Below, piece by piece: positions 1 through 12,541 of a stretch of 64,000 nt of DNA (position 1 is the first letter of the stretch; each line of letters opens with the position of its first letter). The notes under the pieces are model-generated. The model worked only from the letters and a program-made list of their open reading frames with translations. It searched no databases and was not told the origin of the DNA. The DNA is from Iris pallida (lineage: Eukaryota > Streptophyta > Magnoliopsida > Asparagales > Iridaceae), in the NCBI GenBank assembly GCA_029216955.1, contig JANAVB010002199.1:18867882-18931881 (forward strand). The letters run 5' to 3'. A program made the translations under genes and the position numbers.

Positions 1-511
1 AATGTTCTACCTTAGTGTTCAACGCATACTTAGACCCGTAACCGTCGCCGAGCCACGCTCGCTAACTCGATAACATCTTACGCATGCCATAATACATTTT
101 ATTAGACGTGAAGGAATAGGGAGAGAGAGTCAAGAACCCGCCCACCTTAAGTCGATACGCCTCGCCGTTTTGCCGAGTTGAAGCGGCTCGCTTCCATAAC
201 TTGGTCGCATAGCTAACTCCCGGACTTAGCCATTCCTTTGAACTACTCGGTTGATTTGGCCTATCGCGCCCATACCACGATCCGTAATCCAGCATAAAGG
301 CATAGCCTGCACACCAGATCAACCAACATTAGCACTTGCTCAATGGAACTTATCCTTTGCATCGATTCGATTCATAGATTCCAACCGACTCAAAGCTTAC
401 CTTTGGCCAACGTAACTCTCGCATCGATTCGCATCGATACTTCATCGGGTCAACGCAAACTCTTTGAGTCAACGACTCATCGTAATGCACCGAGCGGAGC
501 GGGGCATTACA
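1..511 (-). mobile_element. Partial 3' LTR of a Ty3/gypsy-like non-autonomous retrotransposon (element 1)
   Basis: This segment is repeated at 5629-6139 without indels; I noticed about six base differences in 511 bp. On the minus strand both copies begin TGTAATGCCCCGC. The rest of this LTR lies off the left edge of the window. The near-identity of the two copies implies a recent insertion. It carries no coding sequence. Confidence 0.8.
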
Positions 512-3498
512 TAATATACCACTCAAAATCAGGTTCGTCCTCGAATCGAAACCAACACTTATTCCAAGTGCCTCGCATAGATCGCTTCACGATCTCGTGC
601 TACTATCGTTGAATCATACAACTTAGTTTGGATCATACACATATTTTAGGCGTCCCACCAATATATGCATTTCAGCCAAGCTCAGTTGTAGGATATCGGG
701 ACAACTAACAAGCTCAACTTAAATCCTCAAGCATCCATCGGTCCGTTCTCGACTTAGTCATATCTTAGCGCCTATTCCCAAAATACTCTTCGTATGCATC
801 ATCCCATAACATGTGATCATCTTCCAACATCTTGTACATAACTTAATTCAATCGTAACTTCGATCTCGTAAGTTTCTCGCCGGCCACCTAACACTCGCAT
901 TGCATTGAGTCATTGTGCATCCGATCACAACAATTCTCTGCAACGCCTGTTCGCCCAACCGTTTGCCTATCTCTCACATAACTCAAGTCTTTCATCCAAT
1001 CATTCATAACACTTGGCCTCTACGACATGGACTACGTCCACATGTCTCAAATTTCTTTGCCTACAATCCGTACTAAGTTTCGCACACAACTATCCCAACA
1101 CGATCTACATTTTCGAACCGTATACGTATCGCGTCTGGGGCTACCCCCGCTAGGTAACTTATCCAGACATTATGCTTGCGCTCTCCCGACACAAAAGGTC
1201 AACTTGAGTCTACGATGCTCAAAGGCAACAATCTTTCTGACCCAAGGTCTCTTACGATGCGCCCAAACACACATAGCCTAACCGTCACCCAAACCGATCT
1301 ACGACACAACTCTTAGGGTCGTTCTACTATCCGTCGCTCTCGCGCATTGCAGAACTCTTACAATCGCCTTACCGCATCGCTATGCTAAGCTCGTTCCTCA
1401 ACATGTATTCGATCATCGACCAAGCAAGTTTACTTACGCACTCATTCGATCGATCATAACTTTTCATTTCGTCTCGATCTAGTCGAAGGCTACTCGCTAA
1501 CTTTCGATACGCGATACTCGCTCGCTTAGACTTATCCTCAACATGCACTACGTCATTCCTTCTCCTCGATAAAATTTCTTACGCGACTTCTTTAGGGTCA
1601 TCCTATGGGACTTCAACATTCATTTGATTTGGCGGTCAAGTCTTCTAGGGTCATCTGTCCCGAAACTACGCTCGATAATTGAAGATCATCAACGAGGGAC
1701 AGTTACAACGAACCATGCTATATCCTATCGCGGAGCCAAATCAATTCACGACACTTCCTATGGGACTTTACCCAATCCGACATACCAATCCGTAATTTCT
1801 CTACTCCCGCGCAACTGATGCGCCGTTGCAACTCGAATGACTCATGTATTACCGTCGACTATCTCTGCTAGTCGTATGACATCTACTCGCCTCAAGTCCG
1901 AGTTTACCTATCCGTGATCATAGCTCGACACATTCTGTACTCATCAAAACCATCCTCGAACAACTTTCGCATCAAACCACAAGTCCATATCAAATTTGCC
2001 ATGCCTTGCAAGTTCGATCATCCCCGCTGGATGAATCACCATACCAACGCTCATGCAGAATGATCGTTCTAATTTGACGTGACGCATGTGTGAGGCTGGT
2101 GTTGCGCTCGCTCAAGACAAGAATGTCAACATAGTGGTGATCCGCGAAGTAATCCAGACACTTTCATTTTCATCCAAGCAATATTCATCCACTCTCAATT
2201 CTCCGAAGCACTCCTACCGTTATCATACAAATTTCCATAACTTAACTTGCATCCTATTCATCCAACAACATTGCTCAACATAATTTTCGTTCATTCAATC
2301 AGAGTATCTCCGAGTTATTACATATCGTCTTTGATACGCCTCAATACCATCGTCGATATGCATAACTTGAACATCTTCCTCTCTCATAAGCTCAACTCGT
2401 TGCAATCATTGCCATTATCCGAACTCGAATACGAATTAAGTCTCGTACTTATCAAGATCCATCCAGTTGTAACTACTTAACATCGTCGCGACACAATTTC
2501 CAATTCCCATATCCATGCTCATATCCCTAACTCGCACTTCCAAATCGTGCTACCGATTTATCGCACTAACTCAATTTGTTCGCACGATTTCTCCGTACTC
2601 ACTCAACACGTTTCCGAACAAGTCTTCGTACTAACTCAACATGAGCTCGACCGGGTTGACTATTTCCTCCATGTAACATTCCTTCGCTATGCTTGGCCTA
2701 TCATTCGACTTACACTTAACGAATCCTCGTCCGACGTATCATCCATACGTACGACTTCACGCATAATCGTTCAACTCAATTCATCGAAGCATACTTACAT
2801 CGACTTCTCTCAAGTCATTCACGCTCGAGTCTCGGTATTACTTCGTCCGTTGCGGACAAACATATCGTAACAACATAAGCGTCTCGATGAAATCTATCGC
2901 AAGTCACCAACCGGCTTAACATAGATATCGCTAAGTGGTATCCCATATACCACTCAGGATCGAGCCTATCTTTATCGATACAATACTTCGCTATACTGAT
3001 CGCATAATTGGTATTGCATATACCACTCGAAATCAAGTCATTACTCGACATCGCATCCCGCATAGGTCCGACATCTATTCCTCAATCAACTATCCCGTAT
3101 GGCGATCCTTCCGATCCCAGCTCTAGCGTTTTCTTACTCGAGTTGGCACAACAACTGAACCAACATGCCCTATCGTTCGCTCAAGTTTGACACGCATTCA
3201 CTCTAACCGTATCTTGGCGATCATATCGATCACACCCGCAACATTCGCTTATTCACATCTCAACGTGACATGCGGCCAACATAAACGTTCGCCTACTCAA
3301 CTCGACTTAGCGACCAACTCGACTCGTTACTATCACATCCGCGATCTTCCAATCTCGCTCGTTGCAACTCGTGCAACAATTTACTCTCGATACTTAAGGT
3401 CTTTTCTCAATCTCGTGCAACATATCGCTATCCATCCGTATAGCCATACCACGCGCATCATACCATATCGACTCGTTGCACTGATGCAACGAACGATT

Positions 3499-3805
3499 CA
3501 TGACTTGCTGCACTCCGTGCAACCAACAACACATAACCATTCGCATAGCCACATAATACGTATCGTCTCACATATCGATCCGTTGCACTTCATGCAACCA
3601 ACAACACATATCTCCTCGCACTTCGTGCGACCAACAACACATAACTCCTCGCACTTCGTACGACCGACAACACATATATCATTGCACTTCATGCAACCAA
3701 CATCACCATATTCGTAGCACTTCGTACAATCAACGACTCATAACTTTCTTACACTTCGGGAAACCATAATCTCGTAATCCGTTGCACTTCGTGCAACCAA
3801 CACTC
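3499..3805. repeat. About 35-bp tandem repeat with a palindromic core
   Basis: At least six units share a core like TTGCACTTCGTGCAACC followed by AACAACACATA, spaced roughly 31-36 bp. The core is a near-perfect palindrome (TGCACTTCGTGCA) and varies between units while keeping its symmetry (GCACTTCGTGC, GCACTTCATGC, GCACTTCGTAC). It lies in the leader zone just downstream of the primer-binding site of element 1, in the element's own minus-strand direction. Confidence 0.7.
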
Positions 3806-4016
3806 TCCGATGGCACCCGGAGATGGCGTGATAGTCACGACATACTTGTGGCAGACGTACGCAACTTAATATAGACTTATTGTATGGAACATCTAGTGTA
3901 GCGTCGAGCAGATCCATGAGCCATGCGGTTGCGAAAACAACGTAGAGTCAACTGAATTTCGATATCGAAGCGACTGAGGGTCAAAGAGATTCATGCACGG
4001 TCCAAAGGATGGAACC

Positions 4017-4028
4017 GCTCTGATACCA
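4017..4028 (-). promoter_or_regulatory. Primer-binding site (initiator tRNA-Met type)
   Basis: Read on the minus strand it is TGGTATCAGAGC, the standard plant tRNA-iMet primer site. It sits three bases downstream of the LTR end GCGTGACA, which fixes the element's orientation as minus. Confidence 0.8.
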
Positions 4029-4031
4029 ACT

Positions 4032-6139
4032 TGTCACGCTCCGATCTGGGAAATCACTCGTCCTCGCTAGATTTTATCCGAATCATCGTCCTCGCTGGGG
4101 GGTGATGTCGCACGAGCCTGGAGTTGCGCTCGTGCAAGGCAAGATAACAGGTTCACATAGAACTATCTCAATTTGATAACATAAGCAGCGGAAGGAAAAC
4201 ATAGTATACAACAAGAATCTCTTTTATTGATAACGAAATGAATATTACAAAGGCTCTGAATAGCCCAACATATATGCCAATTGGCTACAACGCTCATGAT
4301 CTCTCTAGCTCACAAAGGATTACATTGTTCCATACATTATGCCTCTATATAGCCACCAAGTAGTCTTCGGCCGAACATCTCCATGTCGCAAGTCCGAACG
4401 CATATGCGGTAGCTCCTCTTGAACGCCAAGGACTCCATGCCTCGGCACGTCCAAGCCAAGCCCTGCCCCGAGCCGATCCTAACCTGAGCCTGCACATAAA
4501 CTAGTGGGGGATTAGTGCTTTCGTCCTCGCTTCGCACTGATCAAGACCCGCTCGCACCCAAACCAAACACTTAATCCTTTTAATGAAACATGCATCTTAA
4601 TTGTGATCTTTCTATTTAGCCTTAGGATCGATTTCATAGCATATTCAACGTATAGCAACTCATTATAAATGTGTCCAATGCCGTGTTCCTGCAGCCGATA
4701 CAGTTAGACATAATCTGAACATAAACGTAGTAAATTCGTGCTCATCCTCGTCCCATTTTCCTTAGCCTTCACGGGTTAGAACGTAACATAGAATCATATC
4801 ATTCACGCAACAACCAACCATAAACTTAGACCATGCACAAGGGTCGCAGGCCCTGCGCATGCACCCGATTCTCATCTCAGCCCACCGGCCCTATCTATAT
4901 GAAGGTCACGGTGTTTCGCACCGTAATGGACTTGGCATCTCTTATGTGTAAGCCTACAATCGCTTCGATACGGGTTGCTAGCCCAATATCCGAAGGATCC
5001 CAAACTTACGGATATCATAGCTTATCACAGCACTGGACGGTCGCAATCCGTCCGAATGTTGTGCACCATAAATACCACACATAATTCCCTCCTAGGCCGA
5101 ACGGTCCCGGTGCCCCGGCGAAACCGTCCGAGGGAAGCCGTATCCGTACACGGGCCATCCAAGTCCATTGACCATGCAATACGTACCATATCGTACAATC
5201 CATAGCATACCAACCGATCTCGTATTCCATAAACATAGTCTCGCACATAAACGGTTTCCCGTGCCATAAACGGTTTTCCGTGCCATAAACATAATCCACC
5301 ATTCATATGGGGAGCTTCGTCGGCGTTATGTCCCAACACATCCATATTGATGCACGACGCCCAACGGCTTAGTCATCTCGTTTTCATAATCAGCGCGTAC
5401 CATTCGTAAGTTGTTCACATAGCCTAACTCCGAAGTTACTTAGTCTTTTCGTACATAAGTGCCCGAGGGCACGCTCAGCACCGTATTCAATGTTCTACGC
5501 CTAGTGTTCAATGTTCTCGGAGCCGTGCACATGATGCACATCTCAATATCGTTTTTCAATGTTCTACCATCATTGCCCTACCGCGACTCGTACACTTGAT
5601 GCACGTCGCTTCAATTGTTCGATTGTTCAATGTTCTACCTTAGTGTTCAACGCATACTTAGACCCGTAACCGTCGCCGAGCCACGCTCGCTAACTCGATA
5701 ACATCTTACGCATGCCCTAATATATTTTATTAGACGTGAAGAAATAGGGAGAGAGAGTCAAGAACCCGCCCACCTTAAGTCGATACGCCTCGCCGTTTTG
5801 CCGAGTTGAAGCGGCTCGCTTCCATAACTTGGTCGCATAGCTAACTCCCGGACTTAGCCATTCCTTTGAACTACTCGGTTGATTTGGCCTATCGCGCCCA
5901 TACCACGATCCGTAATCCAGCATAAAGGCATAGCCTGCACACCAGATCAACCAACATTAGCACTTGCTCAACGGAACTTATCCTTTGCATCGATTCGATT
6001 CATAGATTACAACCGACTCAAAGCTTACCTTTGGCCAACGTAACTCTCGTATCGATTCGCATCGATACTTCATCGGGTCAACGCAAACTCTTTGAGTCAA
6101 CGACTCATCGTAATGCACCGAGCGGAGCGGGGCATTACA
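4032..6139 (-). mobile_element. Complete 5' LTR of element 1 (2.1 kb)
   Basis: On the plus strand it runs from TGTCACGCTCCG to GGGCATTACA; on the minus strand it therefore starts TGTAATGCCC and ends GCGTGACA, a TG...CA LTR. Its last 511 bp match window bases 1-511. On the minus strand there is a TATA-like GCTATATAGAGGC near 4341-4354 and an AATAAAAG polyadenylation-like signal near 4222-4229. The sequence around that signal resembles the second element near 21278 (ATCAATAAA followed by a TTCCGCTGCT motif), so the two belong to one family. Confidence 0.8.
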
Positions 6140-7490
6140 CTATGACCGGCTTGGGATGATTCACTTGTATCCTAATGATACGGTCCAGCCTATCCTCGTG
6201 TATGGGAGGAATCAGCTCGCACACTCAATGCAATATGGGAGTATTGGTCATAGACGCTACACTACTCCCCCAATATCCCGAGTCAATCAGATTCAATCAT
6301 TACTCTAGGAGAGAGTTTCGTGTAGCAATGTGGTTTAAAATTGCAATAAAATAATTACTAGATAAATTACCAAATAGACATAACTGCACTTGCCTTTGTT
6401 ATTGTGACTGGATTGAGAGTCTGTACCGGGGAACTAGGTCAAATAATTCCTCGAAATCCTACATTTGAGATTCCAGACTTAGAAACAATATTAAACCCAT
6501 ATCTAGGTGTGCTAGTTACAATCTCTAGTTTTTGTCCTAATCAAATTTTAGGTTATTTACAACTCTACTTTAGAACGCTTATCGAGGTGAGTTACTATCT
6601 TACGAAGAAAAGTCAATTTAACTTTGTATTTGGAAAAACTCGTAGTTATTGATTTACTTGGTGAAACTTTGTATTTTGTATTATATATAAAATTAATATT
6701 TTTCTTTAAATGAGAAAACATGAATTTGCAATAAACTTGTAATTTTCTAATTATTTTATTGTGAGAAAATGTTATTTGAATTTTATAAAATAATTATATT
6801 ATCATCTTTTACGTTTTACGTCAATCAACCAACCAGAAATAAAATAAAAATTTACAATATTACAAAACCCCATATATTAAATAAAAGCTGGGCTTATGCC
6901 CTTTACAGACTTTTTACATGAATTTAAATAAGAAGAATGTTAGCCCAATGATTATATCATGTTTTTGAATATGGCTAATCAATTAAGTTTAACATAATGA
7001 CATCACTAATATTCATGTAATCACTATCATGTTGCTACTTAAACTTAGCATTGTCTTAATATTAGCATTGTCCTAATGTTCTATATCAATATTGCTATGC
7101 TTGTATCATATTGTTTTGTTTGTCTAATATGTATTTGTAGACATGCAATAAGCATGATCAAACATGATCAAACCAGGACATATGCAATGGAGAATTATTG
7201 ATGGGCCAAAGACGGCGTCATACAAGAAGATTTCTCTGAACCGCCTAACGACCTATCCGGAGCCTCGCATCGGGGGTTCCGCTCAAATATTTGAAGAAAG
7301 ACGTCATCTTTGTTTCCAGATCTGTCTATCTTTGGACATATGCCGTCAGTGAAAAATGCGTCTTCAAGTCTGCTCAAATATTTGAAGAAAGACGTCATCA
7401 AAGGGCTCTTGGTTTTCCTATTTCATGAATGTAATTTTTCATATTTATTGAGTCTAGGAATACGATGTACACTGCATCGTACTGGCAAAT
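6140..7490. other. Unassigned AT-rich sequence
   Basis: I recognise no gene here. A short segment (6140-6253) begins CTATGACC and ends GGTCATAG, a small inverted repeat beside the LTR. A 28-bp direct repeat beginning GCTCAAATATTTGAAGAAAG occurs near 7280 and 7371. The 82-codon frame at 6404-6652 has no recognisable motif. Confidence 0.4.
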
Positions 7491-7813
7491 AGGCTACCCA
7501 AGAAATGTTTTCAAAATACCCTTTCATTTTGAAAACAAGCCCACTTACATAAGTCCAAACTACTTCCTAACTGCCTGACTTTTCAAAAAGCTCAAAACCA
7601 GTTTGTAAAAACCCTGACAGAACTCCAACAGAACTCGGACAGAATTCGGCCAGAGTTCGGCCAGAATTCGGCCAGAGTTCGACCAGAGTTCGGTTAGTGA
7701 ACGTTGCTTTTTGAACTTGGTCTTCCTGCAGTTACGGATTCCACCGAGATTTTCTCATAGAGTTCTGCCCGAATTCTGCCCGAATTCTGTCAGAATTCTG
7801 CCTTTGGAAAAAC

Positions 7814-7824
7814 TATAAATAGAG
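7814..7824 (+). promoter_or_regulatory. TATA box of an LTR-like promoter
   Basis: TATAAATAGAG is followed by a gene-free leader of CT/AC-rich sequence, as in plant retrotransposon LTRs. Confidence 0.45.
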
Positions 7825-8299
7825 AAGGATTTCGATCATTTCAACTCACCAATTCACTTTCATATCTCTTCTCTATAAGCCTACTATTTCTTCCAAAGTA
7901 TTCTGAGCTATTCATTTTCAATTTCAAGCCAGTTACAATCCTCTAGTCGATTTGCCAGTGCGGTACGGTCTAGAAGTTTCAGAGTGGATGTAATCAGAGG
8001 CTTGATTGAAGTTAGACACTTCACAATTGAAGTTGGTCGAGTACTTCGGATCAAAGCTCGCGTTGTAGAAGTTGTAAGAACTTCGGATGAAAACTTGTGG
8101 TTGTAGAAGCATGGAATTTCACAACCAGAAAGCCCATGCGCCAGACACTACATGCACCAGAAATCGGACAGAACACTTCACAGCAAAGTCAATAAGTATA
8201 GACATTTGAAAAAGGACTTTTTATTTATATACAAAAGTCTATTACATGTCTGGAAAAGGTTGTACAAAGGAGAATTTCTACAAAGGAAAGATCCTAAGT

Positions 8300-8480
8300 T
8301 TACAGCCAGCGGCCACCATGCGCCCCCAGATAGGCGCAGCAGTCACCATGCGCCGCCAGTTAGGCGCAGCAGATACCATGCGCCTCCAACCAGGCGCATC
8401 CCATCATCTCTTCAGCAGCTCAGTTATGTGCATCCAGCTCAGTTATGTGCATCCCTTCAGCAGCCCAGTTATGTGCCATT
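8300..8480 (+). repeat. Short tandem repeats with CATGCGCC / AGGCGCA words
   Basis: Three adjacent 30-bp units run CACCATGCGCC...TAGGCGCAGCAG, followed by CAGCTCAGTTATGTGCATCC units. The same CATGCGCC word recurs, more scattered, near 8133, 9401, 9432, 9484 and 9501. Confidence 0.6.
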
Positions 8481-8917
8481 CTTCCAGCCAGGCTCACCTG
8501 GCCGAGCAGGACGAGGGTGGCAATTAACCCCCCATCCAGAGAAAGAGCCTCCAAAGGCGAAGGAAGACGTGATCGAAACCACGGCTAAAGGAGCAGCTTT
8601 CAACACAACCAGAGTGGGCGACACCCACTTTGAAGGAAGAAAGAGCCTAGCACCGCCATTCCGATCTACGGCTCTTCCGGAATAACGAAAACGAGGCCCG
8701 AGCATCCCTATCTTTGGATGCAACAGGCACCTTCCGCCTGCCTCAGGAGCCCTCGACTCCGTCTTTTGGATGTAACAGTCACCTTCAAGTGCATCGAAGA
8801 CGACATGGCGTCTCATTTTCACCCTCGGGAGCACCTCGTCGACAGAATGCACCCGCATATCCAAGTTCATGTTGGAAGTACGTGAGAGAATGAGAAGCAA
8901 ACCTTCTCTCCATGCCA

Positions 8918-8926
8918 CTATTTATA
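8918..8926 (-). promoter_or_regulatory. TATA box on the minus strand (LTR-like)
   Basis: The minus strand reads CCTATAAATAGTGG and leads into a leader of TTCTCATTCTCTCACG type. An AATAAAAAG signal lies about 700 bp downstream near 8215-8225, suggesting an inverted LTR in this region. Confidence 0.4.
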
Positions 8927-9837
8927 GGCCGGACAAATCAAACCCACGCGCCAAGTGGATGGCTCTCCGAATTCCGTGCAATGAATTTACATTAAATGGA
9001 TGAACCGGACGCCTCGAATTCAGCCAAACGGCTATTTAAAGCACTCGAGGAGCGAAACAGCCACATCATTAAAAGACATGTCGGATGCGCCAGCCAGACA
9101 GCGCATCACACGGACGCGCCCTTCGGCATCAGGCGCATCACACAGACGCGCCCTCCATACCAGGCGCATCACAGAGGATGCACCCCACACATCCCCATAC
9201 TGAGTGGAACGACAATCGACGCGCCCACTCAACTGTCCATCGAATGTCACAAACATTAAATGCTGAACTGACAGAGTTAGCAGCACGCTTCCCAAGGTCT
9301 GAACAGTTGACAGCTTTTTCAGAAGACGAAGCGTCAGCAACGTCAGCGTCATCATGATTTCATCCCGACGGCTACTGCCACGTGGCCACTCAACCACCCG
9401 CATGCGCCTCTGCAGCCATGCGTCCAAATCAGCATGCGCCCCAGACTGCTCTCTGATCCCAAAAGACAGAAAGGAAGTCGCCTGCATGCGCCTCAAAAGC
9501 CATGCGCCCCGAACGGTTTGTAACTCCTAAAGGTTACGAGCCGCAGCCTCCTCCTGCGTCCAAACCAAGGCGCAGCTCACCAGATCACTTCCCCCCACCA
9601 AATCTAAGATCTCCGAGCCATGAGTCGACGACACGTATCCTTTGACTCAACTCACCCAAAATCTCAGCAACAGAAAGATCTTCTTCTCTGCTACGTGCCG
9701 GCACACAACAGCAACATGAAGAAGTCAACCCCTCGATCAGGGCGCATCATCCACGCGCCTCCATCAGCAATCCCCACGTGGCGTCCCCACATACCAGCGC
9801 ATCCTACATGCGCGCATGAGCAGCCAGCCTGCAAGAC

Positions 9838-9849
9838 TATAAATAGAGG
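9838..9849 (+). promoter_or_regulatory. TATA box of an LTR-like promoter
   Basis: TATAAATAGAGG is followed by a CA/AG-rich leader and, 500 bp on, by the copia-like LTR end. Confidence 0.45.
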
Positions 9850-10429
9850 GATCATTTCCTTCACATACACACACAGAGAGGGGAATCCAGAACGAACATA
9901 CAGAGAATCACCAGAGAGGCAGCTACAGACACTCAACGTCTTCCTCCTCTCAGCAAGCTCCAGCACCCAGAGCAATCTACACCTTCAGAGAACCGATAAC
10001 CGTCGTCAGCCCGTCAACGGAGTCAACGCATTACCACTCGCTCCATTGGCACTAAGGATCCAGTTTAAACAAAAGTGTACTCCTAGGACTACATCGAAGT
10101 CCTATATTGTAACACTGTTCTGTTTGTGTTAAAGTTTTCAATCAAACAATTTTAATGGCAAACAGTGGTGATTTTCCATAGTGGATTCAACTGGAAGCTA
10201 GAGTTCTTCCGACTGGACTAGTCCTCAACAGAGGGAAACCAGTATACATCCTTGTGTTTGCGTTTACTCTCTACTCTCTACTTTTCATTTACATATCTGT
10301 GATATATTATCTGTGATCTTGTTACTAACATTTTTAAATAGTTAATTTTCGCTGCCTACTCTATTCACCCCCCCTCTAGAGTATTGCGCTTTACAACTCG
10401 TTCCTACAATCGGTCATACAAAGAAAACA

Positions 10430-12541
10430 TTGGTTAGTCCTGAAATTTCCTATAATTTAATTATAAAATAAGATTAATAAATTAAAATATAATACGAGTC
10501 TCAGACTTTGGTCCAATCGTCAAAATAGCTAATGCCTCAACGTCCGGGTAAAACCGGTTTCGTTTGCATTTTGCTAAGGGCCCATGGACCGGTATGGTCG
10601 TCGCCCAAAAATCTATTTAAATAAATAACCTCCGAAAACCAATTTGAAATCTATTTGTATAATTTTTATAAAAACTTGGGCAGCATTCCCTCTATATTCG
10701 GGATAACCCAAAACTGGGAAAGTGCGCCGAAACACCGATAATAAAAGTCCCAAACCGGGGAACACCCAGAAATTAACTTCCAAACCATTTTACACAAAAT
10801 TTAAATTCACAGAATAATTCCCGAAGCTTAATCGGAAACCCAAAATTATAATCGAAAATTCCCGAAATGAAATCGAAAACCACAGCACCCAAAAATCCAG
10901 AAAACACATTTCGGAAAAATCCGAAATAAACACAGAACATCACAGAAACGTCTCCGAAAAATCCGAAGTCACTACGTCGCTCTAAAACTGAATTTCCGGG
11001 AGGGAATCGGGGACCAATTCTCATCACTGACTACCAAAATGGGACGGGACAGAGGAGTTATACCTTGGGTTGCTCGGCTAGAGCTCTCAGATGAAGATAT
11101 CGAAAAACAATCGCAGACAGCAGCGGAATCGGTGCAACGAAACCGCGGAAAGCACGGACAGCAGGTCCGAAGACCCCGGAACAGCGCTGGAAACACACGA
11201 GGAGGTGCTGGACAACGGATTGGAACCCGCAAGATGTTGCGGACAGCGGGTCGAGCACGGGACAGCAGATCGGGAGCTCGGAAAGAGGGAGAACGGCCGA
11301 GGGGGTCGGCCGATGCTCGCAGAGGAGGCCGGGACAGCAGCGGCCTAGGGCTCGCGCGGGGAGGGCGGAGCTACGGGGTTGCGGCCTGGGCGCCGGAGGC
11401 GGGGCTGAGGAGGTGGCCGGCCTGGAGTCGGGCGCCGGCGGGGCTTGTCGGGGTTTAGAGAGGGGAGAGATTTTGAGGGTTGAGTGGTAGGATTAATAAG
11501 GGGGAGTGGGAGAGAGTGCTGGAGTTGGGGAGTGATGGTGGTTTATTGTGTTAATAAAGGAGTGGGAAAAATAAATGTAGGGAGAGGAGAAGTCGTCGGT
11601 TTGGAAGGGAAAGGAAAAGCTTTCTTTCCTTTGCTGGTGAAAGGAAAGTGAAGGAAAGAGAAAGTTTTTTTTAAAAAAAGTTATAAAGAATTTAATAAGA
11701 ACCCATAGGTGCAAATTGCATAGAAAAGCTCCAAATGGGGGGTGTTCTTCTTGATGGCCAAATGCTCCAAATTGATCCCAAACTGAAATAGCTCTCCACC
11801 AACAGTCCATAAACTTAAATTAGAACCCAATGCAAAAGACTAGGATGAAAAAAGAGATCAAATGAATAAAATGGGAATTTTTGGAAGGGAAAAAAAATAC
11901 CCTTCTTTTCTCCAAGTGTTGGAATGAAAATAAAAGAGGCAAGAACTCAAGGAGGAGATTATTTATAGGGAGGGGAGCCCTAGTGGCTGGTCATAAGCTC
12001 AAAATTTAGGGTTAGGGTTCACTAAATGGTCCATGGGCTTAAGTCATGATCAATTAAATAATTAAGCCATAAGTCATTTCATGAAACCACAAGCCATGAC
12101 TTAAATTTACTAAACCAAATCCCCTCATTCTAAAACTATTCTCTAATGACTAAAATTGGTTAACTCAAGTTAGACTAAGGTCACCATGGCTAGGGTTAGC
12201 TTCTAGGCTAGTCCACTAGGTCTCAACAAGTCAAGGTCAACTAGAATTCACCAATTCAATAAATCACCAAATAATTCAAATAAGTCAAAATGACCAAATT
12301 ACTCCTAGACTAAAAATGATAATTAAATCATCCTAATGACATGGTTAGGCTCTAGGTCATGCAGTCTCTAAGGTTTCACTAGCAGCACGTCAAAATCACA
12401 AGTCATGACTTAAGGCAGTTTTTTAAATAGTTTAAAAATTATTAAAAATCACCAAAAATCACAATGTGAAATAAATATCAATAAATAATAATTATAATTA
12501 CAAAAATTCAAAATTACCCTCATCTGAAAAACTGGGTGTTA
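10430..12541 (-). mobile_element. LTR fragment ending GGGTGTTACA (long-LTR family)
   Basis: On the minus strand it starts TGTAACACCCAG, exactly like the solo LTR at 13754-18584. The last ~800 bp (11700-12541) resemble 17750-18584 in order and wording (GTTCTTCTTGATGGCCAAATG-like, then TTAGGCTCTAGG, then CAAGTCATGACTTAA). Upstream the two copies diverge, though both hold a GC-rich island (here 11040-11460). The left boundary is uncertain. The frames across the GC-rich island are not convincing genes. Confidence 0.5.

Larger units (their letters stand above)
512..4031 (-). mobile_element. Internal region of element 1, no gag-pol (LARD-like)
   Basis: About 3.5 kb lies between the two LTR copies. 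No frame shows gag, protease, reverse transcriptase or integrase motifs, and the open frames are short and unconvincing. A primer-binding site complementary to initiator tRNA-Met (TGGTATCAGAGC on the minus strand) is at 4017-4028, three bases inside the LTR at 4032. Next to the other LTR, the minus strand carries a TTCGAGGACGAA-like motif, as found just before the 3' LTR of many plant Ty3/gypsy elements. A long non-coding interior with LTRs over 2 kb fits a large retrotransposon derivative (LARD) that depends on proteins from another element. Confidence 0.7.
7491..10420. mobile_element. LTR-like retrotransposon regulatory DNA, nested and partly inverted
   Basis: The stretch contains three promoter-like cores TATAAATAG(AG): plus strand at 7814, minus strand at 8918-8926 and plus strand at 9838. 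The right end (about 10340-10410) contains CTATTCACCCCCCCTCTAGA and ends ...TTCCTACA, wording common at the 3' end of copia (SIRE/Angela-like) LTRs. Short tandem repeats of CAGAATTCGGC type occupy about 7615-7695 and 7765-7803. No gag-pol coding was seen. I infer nested LTRs in both orientations, but could not define TG...CA ends. Confidence 0.45.

Noticed and set aside
3187..3717. 176-codon open frame with repeated Thr-His-Asn/Ser-His-Phe phrases
   Set aside because: It is a by-product of the 35-bp tandem repeat in a retrotransposon leader and lies on the antisense strand of the element.
3499..3805. Regularly spaced repeats reminiscent of a CRISPR array
   Set aside because: The host is a plant, the units are contiguous degenerate tandem repeats without unique spacers, and there are no cas genes.
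8469..8918. 149-codon minus-strand frame downstream of a TATA core
   Set aside because: It begins inside the TATA element, has no recognisable domain, and lies in LTR-like leader DNA.
11039..11458. 139-codon Arg/Gly-rich frame
   Set aside because: The frame follows a GC-rich LTR island with overlapping frames in several phases; no domain or codon signature.
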